Positions 43,525 through 51,188 of a DNA stretch of 64,000 nucleotides are shown piece after piece. The stretch lies in NCBI RefSeq assembly GCF_019774615.1, contig NZ_CP081497.1, positions 992,001-1,056,000 on the forward strand. Reading direction: 5' to 3'. This stretch comes from Streptomyces sp. BHT-5-2. Its GTDB lineage: Bacteria > Actinomycetota > Actinomycetes > Streptomycetales > Streptomycetaceae. The position numbers and the translations under genes are program-made. Position 1 is the first letter of the stretch. Every line of letters begins with the position of its first letter. Under the pieces are notes generated by a model that ran no database searches, had not been told where the DNA came from, and saw only the letters and a list, made by a program, of their open reading frames with translations.

Positions 43525-45030
43525 TCACCCCTTGACGACGCCCAGCGGGACCAGCCGGGCGACCAGCCGGGCCAGCCCGGCGCCCACGGTGGCGGTGGCG
43601 ACCGCGTCGACGTCCTTGTAGGCGGCGGGCGCCTCCTCCGCGAGGCCGCGCCAGGAGGAGGGCCGGACCGCGATGCCGCAGGCGGCGAGGGCGTCCCGCA
43701 CCTGCTCGCCACGGACCTCGCGCAGGGCCCGATGGCGGCTCCAGACCCGTCCCGCCCCATGGCACGCGGACAGGAACGCGTCGTTGCCGGGCGTCCCGAC
43801 CATGACGTACGAGGCGGTTCCCATCGTGCCGGGAACGAGGACGGGCTGACCGGCCCCGGCGAGGTCCGCCGGCAGATCGGGGTGGCCGGGCGGCAGGGCG
43901 CGGGTGGCGCCCTTGCGGTGGACGCACAGCCGACGCGGCACACCGTCCACCTCGTGGGTCTCGATCTTGGCCATGTTGTGGGACACGTCGTACACCAGGT
44001 CCACGCCCACACCGGCGGTGGTGGCGAACGCACGCCGGGCGGCCTCGGTGAGCAGCTGTCTGTTGGCGCGGCCGTAGTTCGCCGCGGCGGCCATCGCCCC
44101 GAGGTAGTCGCGGCCGGGAGGGGAGACGACGGGCGCGCAGGCCAGCTGCCGGTCCGGGAGAACGATGCCGTAGGCGCGCAGCGAGTGCTCCATGACCCGG
44201 ACATGGTCGGTGCACACCTGGTGACCGAGGCCGCGGGAGCCACAGTGGATCATCACGCAGACCTGCCCCTCCCGCAGGCCGAACGCGGTCGCCGTCCGCT
44301 CGTCGTACACCCGGTCCACCGCCTGCACCTCCAGGAAGTGGTTGCCCGAGCCGAGGCTGCCCACCTGCTGTAGTCCACGCTCCACGGCACGTTGCCCGAC
44401 CTGCCCCGGGTCGGCGCCCGTCAGCGCTCCGCAGTCCTCGCAGCGAGCCACGTCCCGCGGGACGCCGTGGCCCCGTTCGACCGCGTACCGGGCGCCGCCG
44501 GTGAGCAGCTTCTCCATCTGGGCGCGCCCGGACAGCTTCCACAGTCCGCCGCGTCCCGCGCCGCGCGGGGTGGTGTCCCCGAGGACGTCCATCAGGCTCC
44601 GCAGGTGCGGGGTCAGCTCGGCCCGCTGGATGCCGGCGGCCAGTAGCCGGACCCCGCAGGAGATGTCGAAGCCGACGCCGCCCGGCGAGACGACCCCGGC
44701 GGCGTCGACCTCCGTGGCGGCGACCCCGCCGATCGGAAACCCGTACCCCCAGTGCACGTCGGGCATGGCGAAGGAGGCACGGACGATGCCCGGCAGCGTC
44801 GCCACGTTCACCACCTGCTCCAAGGCCCGGTCACCGGTCGCCTCGGGCAGCAGCTCGCGGCTGGCGAAGACGACGCCCGGCACACGCATGTCGCCCTGCC
44901 GGTCGATGCGGAACCGGAACGGGCACTCCTTCGTGACAGCGACGTCCATGTCCGCGTCCACCGTTCCCACTGGGGGCTGTGCTTCCACTCTGACTCCGTT
45001 CGGCGCACGCCGCACGGGCGGGATCTCCAC
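43525..45030 (-). CDS. rtcB: RNA-splicing/repair ligase RtcB
   Basis: 501 aa from a GTG at 45030; a GTG near 44989 with GGAG is an alternative, so the true N-terminus is uncertain. Conserved sites are AMPDVHWGYGFPIGG (metal His93), GGVGFDISCGVRLL (metal Cys125), GSLGSGNHFLEV, HCGSRGLGH, VHRKGATRA and SCHGAGR with the His that carries GMP. RtcB ligates 3'-phosphate and 5'-OH RNA ends. In bacteria this is an RNA-repair role. The upstream ppk2 stop is 9 bp before the start. Confidence 0.9.
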   Translation of the reverse strand: MEIPPVRRAPNGVRVEAQPPVGTVDADMDVAVTKECPFRFRIDRQGDMRVPGVVFASRELLPEATGDRALEQVVNVATLPGIVRASFAMPDVHWGYGFPIGGVAATEVDAAGVVSPGGVGFDISCGVRLLAAGIQRAELTPHLRSLMDVLGDTTPRGAGRGGLWKLSGRAQMEKLLTGGARYAVERGHGVPRDVARCEDCGALTGADPGQVGQRAVERGLQQVGSLGSGNHFLEVQAVDRVYDERTATAFGLREGQVCVMIHCGSRGLGHQVCTDHVRVMEHSLRAYGIVLPDRQLACAPVVSPPGRDYLGAMAAAANYGRANRQLLTEAARRAFATTAGVGVDLVYDVSHNMAKIETHEVDGVPRRLCVHRKGATRALPPGHPDLPADLAGAGQPVLVPGTMGTASYVMVGTPGNDAFLSACHGAGRVWSRHRALREVRGEQVRDALAACGIAVRPSSWRGLAEEAPAAYKDVDAVATATVGAGLARLVARLVPLGVVKG

Positions 45031-45039
45031 GGGCCGGCG

Positions 45040-45867
45040 TCACTTCTCCAGCCGGGCGGCGTGGTCGGGGACGTAGTGCTGCAGGGCGCGTGGTGGGCGC
45101 CGGTACCCGGTGCCCGGCGGGCGAGGCGGCAGTTCCAGCACCGGTGGTGGCACGTCGCGGTACGGCACGGTCGACAGCAGATGGGCGATCATGTTGAGCC
45201 GGGCCCGGCGTTTGTCGTTGCTCTCGACGACGTACCACGGCGCTTCGGGGAGGTCGGTGTGCACGAACATGTCGTCCTTGGCCCGGGAGTACTCCTCCCA
45301 GCGGGTCAGCGATTCGAGGTCGACGGGGGAGAGCTTCCAGCGGCGGGTCGGATCGTCCAGTCGCTGCCGGAAGCGCTGTTCCTGCACGTCGTCGCTGACC
45401 GAGAACCAGTATTTGCGGAGCAGGATGCCGTCCTCGATCAGCATGCGTTCGAAGACCGGGCACTGGTGGAGGAAGCGCTGGTACTCGGTGGGCGTGCAGA
45501 AGCCCATGACCCGCTCGACTCCGGCCCGGTTGTACCAGCTGCGGTCGAACAGGACGATCTCGCCGGCCGCGGGCAGATGCTCCACATAGCGCTGGAAGTA
45601 CCACTGGCTGCGTTCGCGTTCGGTCGGGCGGGGGAGCGCGACGATGCGGGCCACCCGGGGATTGAGGTAGGCGGTGACGCGCTTGATGGTGCTGCCCTTG
45701 CCGGCCGCGTCCCGTCCCTCGAAGATCACGACGAGCCGGGCGCCCTCGGCCCGGACCCACTCCTGGAGCTTCACCAACTCCGTCTGGAGGTGGTACAGCT
45801 CGCGTTCGTACCGGGCCTTCGGCAGCTTCCCCGAGCCGTGCCCCTTGCCCTCCTGATCGTCCACCAT
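45040..45867 (-). CDS. ppk2: Polyphosphate kinase 2
   Basis: 275 aa from an ATG at 45867. The Walker A-like FEGRDAAGKGSTIKR spans about 49-63. LFDRSWYNRAGVERVMGF is the Walker B/lid part, and RRWKLSPVDLESL follows. PPK2 enzymes phosphorylate NMP or NDP using polyphosphate, regenerating nucleotides. It directly precedes rtcB (9 bp), so nucleotide supply for GTP-dependent ligation is a tempting link, but only inference. Confidence 0.92.
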   Translation of the reverse strand: MVDDQEGKGHGSGKLPKARYERELYHLQTELVKLQEWVRAEGARLVVIFEGRDAAGKGSTIKRVTAYLNPRVARIVALPRPTERERSQWYFQRYVEHLPAAGEIVLFDRSWYNRAGVERVMGFCTPTEYQRFLHQCPVFERMLIEDGILLRKYWFSVSDDVQEQRFRQRLDDPTRRWKLSPVDLESLTRWEEYSRAKDDMFVHTDLPEAPWYVVESNDKRRARLNMIAHLLSTVPYRDVPPPVLELPPRPPGTGYRRPPRALQHYVPDHAARLEK

Positions 45868-46091
45868 GCATCGACGGTACGGAGCGCGGGGGCGGTTGCG
45901 GTTCGGCAAGGGGCCCGAACGGGGGACCAACGGACGCCGGGGTGCCACTGCGGTATGGAAGGGGCCGGACGGCCCTGTCCGGCCGGTGCGGCACGTCGCA
46001 GGCTGAAGGGAGATACGGGACAGAGCGTGCCGTACGGCTCTCCGAGGACTGTGCGGCGCGGAGCTGCTTCCGATTCCGAGGAGGCGCCACC

Positions 46092-46775
46092 ATGCCGAAC
46101 ACTCCACACCGGGTCGGCGACGTCATGACGCAGCCGGTGGCGGCCGTCGATCGTGCGGCCGGCTTCAAGACGATCGTCGAGACGATGCAGCGATGGCGGG
46201 TGAGCGCCCTGCCGGTGGTCTCGGCCGAGCGGCGGGTGGTCGGTGTGGTCTCCGAGGCCGACCTGCTGCCCAAGGAGGGGTTCCGGGAGGCGGACGAGGA
46301 CCGGCTCGAACGTCTGCGACTGTCCGACGACGTGCGCCGGGCGGAGGCCGTGACGGCCGGGGAGCTGATGACCAGTCCCGCGGTGACGGTGCACGGCGAC
46401 GCGCCCCTGGCCCAGGCGGCACGGACGATGGCCACGGCCTCGGTCAAACGTCTGCCGGTCGTGGACGGCGACGGCCTGCTGGTGGGCATCGTCAGCCGCG
46501 CCGACCTGCTGAAGGTGTTCCTGCGCTCCGACGACGAGCTCGCGCAGGAGGTACGGCGGGTGCTGGGGACGTACTTCGCATCACCGACCAGGGACCTGCG
46601 CGTCGCGGTCACCGACGGGGTGGTCACGCTGAGCGGACAGCTGCGCGACCGGTCGCTGGTGCCCGTGGTGGCGCGTCTGGTGCGCGGCATCGAGGGAGTG
46701 GTGGACGTGGAGTACGACGTGACGGGCGTGGCACCGGTACGTGTCGGCCCGCCGGCGGAGCGCTCCTCCCTGTGA
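46092..46775 (+). CDS. CBS-CBS-BON domain protein
   Basis: 227 aa. Two CBS motifs: VGDVMTQPVAAVD with VVGVVSEADLLPKEG, then AGELMTSPAVTV with LVGIVSRADLLKVF. A BON domain follows (AVTDGVVTLSGQLRDRS and VEYDV). Such proteins bind adenine nucleotides and often sit in hypoxia or stress regulons. The upstream 220 bp holds G/C-rich runs (AGGGGCCCGAACGGGGGACC) that loosely resemble DevR/OsdR boxes; this is weak. A BON relic lies just downstream. Confidence 0.88.
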   Translation: MPNTPHRVGDVMTQPVAAVDRAAGFKTIVETMQRWRVSALPVVSAERRVVGVVSEADLLPKEGFREADEDRLERLRLSDDVRRAEAVTAGELMTSPAVTVHGDAPLAQAARTMATASVKRLPVVDGDGLLVGIVSRADLLKVFLRSDDELAQEVRRVLGTYFASPTRDLRVAVTDGVVTLSGQLRDRSLVPVVARLVRGIEGVVDVEYDVTGVAPVRVGPPAERSSL

Positions 46776-46794
46776 GCGTTCGGACGGGTCTGCC

Positions 46795-46880
46795 GGCGTG
46801 GTGACACTCCGCGGGCCGATCCGCGACAGTGCGCTGCTGCCGTCGTAGCCCGACTGGTGCGAGGCTTGGAGGTGTGGTCG
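46795..46880 (+). pseudogene. BON-domain relic
   Basis: The sequence GVVTLRGPIRDSALLP reads in one frame (46795-46842), then stops at TAG (46846). Shifting one base restores VVARLVRGLE. This mirrors the BON domain of the gene directly upstream (GVVTLSGQLRDRSLVPVVARLVRG). So a broken copy lies 20 bp after the intact gene, pointing to duplication or deletion inside a former neighbour. Confidence 0.72.
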
Positions 46881-46973
46881 GTGGGGGTGGTGTGGGGGCT
46901 GTTCGGCCCTGGCGGGTCGGCTTGGGTGGGGTGAGGATGGAGCGGGGGGTGGGGTTTGTGGACGGAGGGCCTG

Positions 46974-47675
46974 ATGAGCGAGACGGGTGTGTTCTCCCCG
47001 CAGTGGCCGATCCGGGTGTTCCTGGTCGATGATCATGAGGTGGTCCGGCGTGGTGTGCAGGATCTGCTCGATGCGGAGCCGGACATCGAGGTGGTGGGTG
47101 ATGCCGGAACGGCCGATCGTGCGTTGGCGCGGGGGCCGGCGTTGCGGCCCGATGTGGCGGTGCTCGATGTCCGGTTGCCGGATGGCGACGGGATCTCGGT
47201 GTGTCGTGAGTTGCGTTCGCGGATGCCGGAGGTGGCCTGCCTGATCCTCACCTCGTTCGACGATGATGACGCACTGCTCGATGCGATCATGTCCGGGGCT
47301 GCTGGTTACGTTCTGAAGGAGATCAAGGGCACGGATCTGGTCGCCGCGGTGCGTACGGTGGCGTCGGGGCGTTCGATGCTGGATCCGGCCACCACGGCGC
47401 GGTTGATGCGTCGTCTGCGGGGTGGGGAGGAGGACGTGGCGCCGTCGGAGGAGGATGCTCTGTCTGGGCTGTCGGCGCGGGAGCGGGAGATCCTCGAGCT
47501 GATCGGGGAGGGTTTGACGAACCGTCAGATCGGTGCGCGGCTCTATCTGTCCGAGAAGACCGTCAAGAACCACATCTCCCGGCTGCTGGCCAAGCTCGGC
47601 GTCGAGCGCCGTATCCAGGCGGCGGTGCTCGCCACGCAGCACGGGGTGGGGGCGGGTATGGAACGGGGAAGCTAG
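46974..47675 (+). CDS. LuxR/NarL-family response regulator (DevR/OsdR-like)
   Basis: 233 aa from an ATG with GGAGGG. The receiver has RVFLVDDHEVVRRG, phosphoacceptor Asp in VAVLDVRLPDGDG and the KEI switch lysine. The C-terminal HTH is LSAREREILELIGEGLTNRQIG and SEKTVKNHISRLLAKLGV-type (the exact stretch at about 175-215). It resembles DevR/DosR, the hypoxia/NO dormancy regulator. A DevS-like sensor fragment on the other strand is just downstream; an intact kinase is absent. Confidence 0.88.
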   Translation: MSETGVFSPQWPIRVFLVDDHEVVRRGVQDLLDAEPDIEVVGDAGTADRALARGPALRPDVAVLDVRLPDGDGISVCRELRSRMPEVACLILTSFDDDDALLDAIMSGAAGYVLKEIKGTDLVAAVRTVASGRSMLDPATTARLMRRLRGGEEDVAPSEEDALSGLSAREREILELIGEGLTNRQIGARLYLSEKTVKNHISRLLAKLGVERRIQAAVLATQHGVGAGMERGS

Positions 47676-47713
47676 AGAGCCGTGCGGCAGCCGGCGAAAC
47701 GGCGCATCGGCGC

Positions 47714-47744
47714 ATCGGTGCGTCAGGGAATCGGTGCGTCAGGG
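47714..47744. repeat. Direct repeat ATCGGTGCGTCAGGG
   Basis: Two exact 15-bp copies (47714-47728 and 47730-47744), 16 bp apart, just after the response-regulator gene and at the end of the DevS relic. It may mark the deletion junction. Confidence 0.65.
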
Positions 47745-47769
47745 CCTGGTCCTGCCCCGCCGAGGATCG

Positions 47770-47850
47770 TATGTGCCGCAGCGCCTGTGGCAGCTCCAGG
47801 CCGGTGCCCACCGACAGCACCGCTTCCAGCAGCAGGTGCTGCGAGCCGCC
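47770..47850 (-). pseudogene. DevS/DosS-type sensor kinase relic (GAF domain start)
   Basis: The frame reads QHLLLEAVLSVGTGLELP and QALRHI, the hallmark start of the GAF domain in DevS/DosT-type heme kinases. It breaks after LRHI; no kinase domain follows. It sits antisense to the DevR-like gene's downstream side. The likely cognate sensor is thus lost or located elsewhere. Confidence 0.68.
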
Positions 47851-47881
47851 GAGGTGAGGCGAGCCACCGACAGACACTTCC

Positions 47882-48428
47882 GCGGAACCACCGCGACCGG
47901 ACAGCGCGAGTGGTGCAACACGGCGAGCACGGACGGCCCGACAGGCATCGGCGCGCGTTCGACACAACGCCCGATGGCCGGCAGCCCGGCCCGGGAACAG
48001 GCTGCCGGCAGCACGGGCACGGCCCTGCCCCGTCCGCCACTCGCTCGATCACCTCGACATCGGGAAACTTCTCCCGCCACGGTGCGATGCTCGCGGACAG
48101 CAGCTCCCGCTCGCCCGCCGCACCGTCGCGGTGCCGCTGCGTTCCGCCAGGGCGTCGGCGGCCTCCTCGTCCACCCGCTCCGCCGTCACCGCGATCCCGG
48201 GGTGGCGGCCCCTGACCATGGCTTCGGTCCGGTCGAGCGCTTCGGTTCCGTACCTGCGCTGCTCGGCCGCCGCCGGGGTTCCCAGGCGGTCAGGAGCCGC
48301 AGTCGGGACTGTCGTAGGCGCGCTTCGTGTGCCGCCCACGTCGCTGCCGCCAGGGCATGGGGGGTACCGTCCACGCCGACGGTGATGACGTTCTTCGTGA
48401 CGGCGCTCTTCATGACGGCGGTCTTCAT
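47882..48428 (-). pseudogene. Universal stress protein, frameshifted and internally deleted
   Basis: The start (ATG at 48428, overlapping the CBS-BON stop as ATGA) gives VITVGVDGTPHALAAATWAAHEA, here cut as VITVGVDGTPHALAAATW. Then DRTEAMVRGRHPG and VTAERVDEEAADAL appear in a second frame. ASIAPWREKFPDVEVIERV is followed by GRAVPVLPAACSRAGLPAIG and LHHSRCPVAVVP in yet another frame. Those are pieces of a two-domain UspA protein with about 100 residues missing and at least two frameshifts. It was a dormancy-regulon type gene. Confidence 0.82.
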
Positions 48429-49132
48429 GATGGCGTCCGGCTTTCCTTGGTTCGTCCTTCGCCGATCCGGACGGTCCGGTCGTCGGCCGCCGGCGTCGGC
48501 TTGAGGTCCTCGGACACCGACACCACACCGTCGACGCTCGCGCACATCCGCACCAGCACCGGGATCAGCAGTGCGTCCGTCACGGTGCCGTGCAGGGCGA
48601 CCTGGCCCCGATTGACCTCGGCGGTCACGCCGGCGGCGCCGAGCCGTGCCGTGCGCCCGAGGACCTCGCGGGTGATCTCCTCCCGGATCGCCCGGTCCTT
48701 GCGCAGGAAGACGCGCAGCAGGTCGCTGCGGCTGACGATGCCCAGCAGGACATCCGCCTCGTCGACCACGGGAAGCCGCTTGAGGTGCTGCACCTCCATC
48801 AGGCGGGCCGCCTCCACCACCGTCCAGTCCGGGTGCGCGCACACCGCCGGGGCGGACATCAGCTCTCCGGCGGTGCGCCCCTCCGCGCGGGCCTTCTCCC
48901 ACGCCTCCAGATGCGGCAGCGGCGTCCGGCCGGACAGATCCGACCGGTCGGCGGCCTTCCGCAGCAGATCGGCCTCCGAGACGACGCCGGCCGGCCTGCC
49001 GAGACTGTCGAGCACCGGCACGGCGCTCACCACGTGGTCGGCGAGCGTCTGCGCGATCTCCTTGAAAGGAGTCTCCAGCCCTACGCTCACGACCTTCCGG
49101 GTCATCAGCTCGCCTATCGTGCGATGCTCCAT
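48425..49132 (-). CDS. CBS-CBS-BON domain protein (second copy)
   Basis: 235 aa from an ATG at 49132. CBS1 is IGELMTRKVVSVG with GVVSEADLLRKAADRSD, CBS2 AGELMSAPAVCA with LGIVSRSDLLRVFLRKD, and BON-like VNRGQVALHGTVTD at the end. It is a paralogue of the 46092 protein. It overlaps the ruined stress-protein gene and is transcribed toward it, so both formed an operon once. Confidence 0.86.
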   Translation of the reverse strand: MEHRTIGELMTRKVVSVGLETPFKEIAQTLADHVVSAVPVLDSLGRPAGVVSEADLLRKAADRSDLSGRTPLPHLEAWEKARAEGRTAGELMSAPAVCAHPDWTVVEAARLMEVQHLKRLPVVDEADVLLGIVSRSDLLRVFLRKDRAIREEITREVLGRTARLGAAGVTAEVNRGQVALHGTVTDALLIPVLVRMCASVDGVVSVSEDLKPTPAADDRTVRIGEGRTKESRTPS

Positions 49133-49207
49133 CTCCGGCTCCTTCCGCCCCGGCGGCCCAGGGTGCGGCCACACCTCCAGCGTGGGCGGCCCGGTGGGCG
49201 CACCGGT

Positions 49208-49417
49208 ATGAGCCACTTGGCCCTCTCGACCGGCCGGCCGTCCCCGGCCGGGCCGACCGGTCCCCAGGCCCTGGAATGGCCCGACCTGTGCTGGCTGCTG
49301 CGCGACCCGCTCTCCGGCCCCGGCCACGTCCAGATGGTCCTCCGCCTCGGCTACGGCCCCGACGGACCACCCACCCCGCGCCGCCCAGTGGACGAGGTCC
49401 TCACCATCACAGCGTGA
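49208..49417 (+). pseudogene. C-terminal fragment of an Acg/nitroreductase-like protein
   Basis: The frame from 49208 codes 69 aa; from LEWPDLCWLLRDPLSGPGHV to QMVLRLGYGPDGPPTPRRP and PVDEVLTITA it resembles the C-terminus of dormancy-regulon FMN nitroreductases of the Acg type (Rv2032/Rv3131-like, ending TPRRP). The rest of the gene is missing; the upstream bases belong to the CBS-BON gene on the other strand. Start not real. Confidence 0.6.
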
Positions 49418-49448
49418 GCACCACCTCAGCGGGCCCGACCCCGGCACA

Positions 49449-51029
49449 TCACCGGCCGCGAACGTGCCCCTCGGCCGGCCTCGGTGCCGGGAGCGGGTTG
49501 GCGGCGCAGGTGGTGTCGGTGCGCGGGAGGGTTCCGTTGACGAGATAACCCTCGACCAGGTCGTCGACGCAGGCGTTGTGGTTCTGGAACTGTCCGTGGT
49601 CGCCCCCGCCGGCGACCGTCACCAGGCGCGAGGTGGGCAGGGCCCGGTGGTCGCGCAGGGCACCCTCGTAGTAAGTGGCGGGATCATGCGTGGAGTTCAG
49701 CATCAGGATGGGCGGCAGGTTGCGCCCGGTGATGTGGATGCGCGGTGCGGCGGAGCGCGGCCAGGCGGCGCAGATCGCGGTGTAGGCCAGCGAACGGGCG
49801 CCCACCAGCGGGTAGTTGCGTGTCATGCGGTCGCTCTGGGCGATCCAGTAGGCGGCGCTGCGGTTCCAGGGAGTGTCGTTGCAGGTGACGGAGAAGAAGT
49901 CCGCGACGAAGCCCGCGTTCATGGGCTGTGCCAGTGCCTGGGCGAGCGACTGCTTGACGGCGGGCGGTGCGCTGTCGGGGTGTTCCAGGACGGTCAGGGC
50001 GGTGGCCAGTTTCTCGAAGCCCGGGTCGGCCTGGTAGATGGCGCTGCTGCTGAGGGCGTCCAGATGGTCGGGCGTGATGGTGGTCCCGTCGAGGACGAGC
50101 GGGTGTTGGTGCAGCCTGGCGCGCAGTCCTTCGAAGGATGCCTTGGCCTGGGCGGTCGTGCGGCCCTGGTGGTAGACGCCGTCGTTCTTCGCCAGCCACG
50201 GGAGGAAGTCCTGGTCGAATCGGCGTTGGAAGCTGAACGGTTGGGATTCCATGAACGCCTGCCAGGTGCGGGTGAAGTCGATGTTGCTGTCGAGGACCAT
50301 GCGTGCCACACGACGGGGGAACTCCGTTGCGTAGGAGGCGCCGAGGACGGTGGCGTAGGACGGGCCGTAGTAGGAGAGGGTGTCCGCTCCGAGCAGGGAG
50401 CGGTAGAGGTCCATGTCGTGGACGGCCTGCTCGGTGGTGATGTAGGGCAGCAGGTCGCCGGAGTCGCGTTGGCAGTCGCGGACGAAGGCGCGTGCCCGGG
50501 CGAAGGTGGTGCGGACGGCGTCGGCGGAGCGGTCGCGCTTGTCGCCGGTGAAGTAGGCGTCGACGGCCGACTGGTCGGCGCACGTCACTCTGGTGCTGTT
50601 GCCGACCCCGCGCTGGTCGAAGCTGACGATGTCGTAGGCGGCAGCGAGGCCGGGAGCGTAGGCGGCCAGACCCGCGGGCCGCTTGAGGCCGGAGGCGCCG
50701 GGGCCGCCGGCGGCCATCATCAGCACCCCGCGCCGGCCGGCGGGACCGGTCGCCCGGTGCCGGGAGACCGCCACGGTCAGACTGGGGCCCTGCGCCGGAT
50801 GGTGCCAGTCCCGTGGCACGGACATGGCCGCGCACTCCAGCGCACCGGAGGCACAGGGTTGCCAGTCGAGATGCTGGTTCAGGTAGCGCGCGGGTGTGCG
50901 CACGGTGCCTGGCCGCGGTGCTGTTGCGGCCGTGGCACTGCTCGCCCCCGCGACCGGCAGGGCGCCGGCCGTGAGGAGCACGGATGCGGCGACGGCCGCC
51001 CAGCGCGCGGACTTCCCGGATACGGGCAT
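49449..51029 (-). CDS. Secreted S33-family tripeptidyl aminopeptidase-like hydrolase
   Basis: 526 aa from an ATG with AAGGGGGAA. Signal peptide residues 1-36 end in ATAA. The oxyanion region is GGPGASG, and the nucleophile is Ser in YYGPSYATVLGASYA (about 224). Later NSTHDPATY supplies the Asp and GGGDHGQF the His. Such enzymes trim N-terminal tripeptides from secreted proteins or peptides in streptomycetes. Monocistronic after a terminator. Confidence 0.88.
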   Translation of the reverse strand: MPVSGKSARWAAVAASVLLTAGALPVAGASSATAATAPRPGTVRTPARYLNQHLDWQPCASGALECAAMSVPRDWHHPAQGPSLTVAVSRHRATGPAGRRGVLMMAAGGPGASGLKRPAGLAAYAPGLAAAYDIVSFDQRGVGNSTRVTCADQSAVDAYFTGDKRDRSADAVRTTFARARAFVRDCQRDSGDLLPYITTEQAVHDMDLYRSLLGADTLSYYGPSYATVLGASYATEFPRRVARMVLDSNIDFTRTWQAFMESQPFSFQRRFDQDFLPWLAKNDGVYHQGRTTAQAKASFEGLRARLHQHPLVLDGTTITPDHLDALSSSAIYQADPGFEKLATALTVLEHPDSAPPAVKQSLAQALAQPMNAGFVADFFSVTCNDTPWNRSAAYWIAQSDRMTRNYPLVGARSLAYTAICAAWPRSAAPRIHITGRNLPPILMLNSTHDPATYYEGALRDHRALPTSRLVTVAGGGDHGQFQNHNACVDDLVEGYLVNGTLPRTDTTCAANPLPAPRPAEGHVRGR

Positions 51030-51129
51030 CGGTTCCCCCTTGAGGAATAGCGGTGCCCTCGATACTGGTCCGCACGCCCCTGGCGATCCATGAAGCCAAC
51101 TGCCGAATCCGGGGTGGTACCAGTGCCAC

Positions 51130-51156
51130 CCCCTGCACCCCGACGCGGTGCAGGGG
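51130..51156. terminator. Hairpin terminator after the P450 operon
   Basis: A 10-bp perfect stem (CCCCTGCACC and GGTGCAGGGG) with a 7-base loop, downstream of the P450 stop and upstream of the peptidase start, both on the minus strand. No U-run. Confidence 0.7.
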
Positions 51157-51188
51157 ACGCCGGCTTCGCCACCGTGCGCGGTGCGCCG

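Noticed and set aside
45868..46091. DevR/OsdR box before the first CBS-BON gene
   Set aside because: Only loose G/C-run similarity; in such GC-rich DNA this is not enough for a separate feature.
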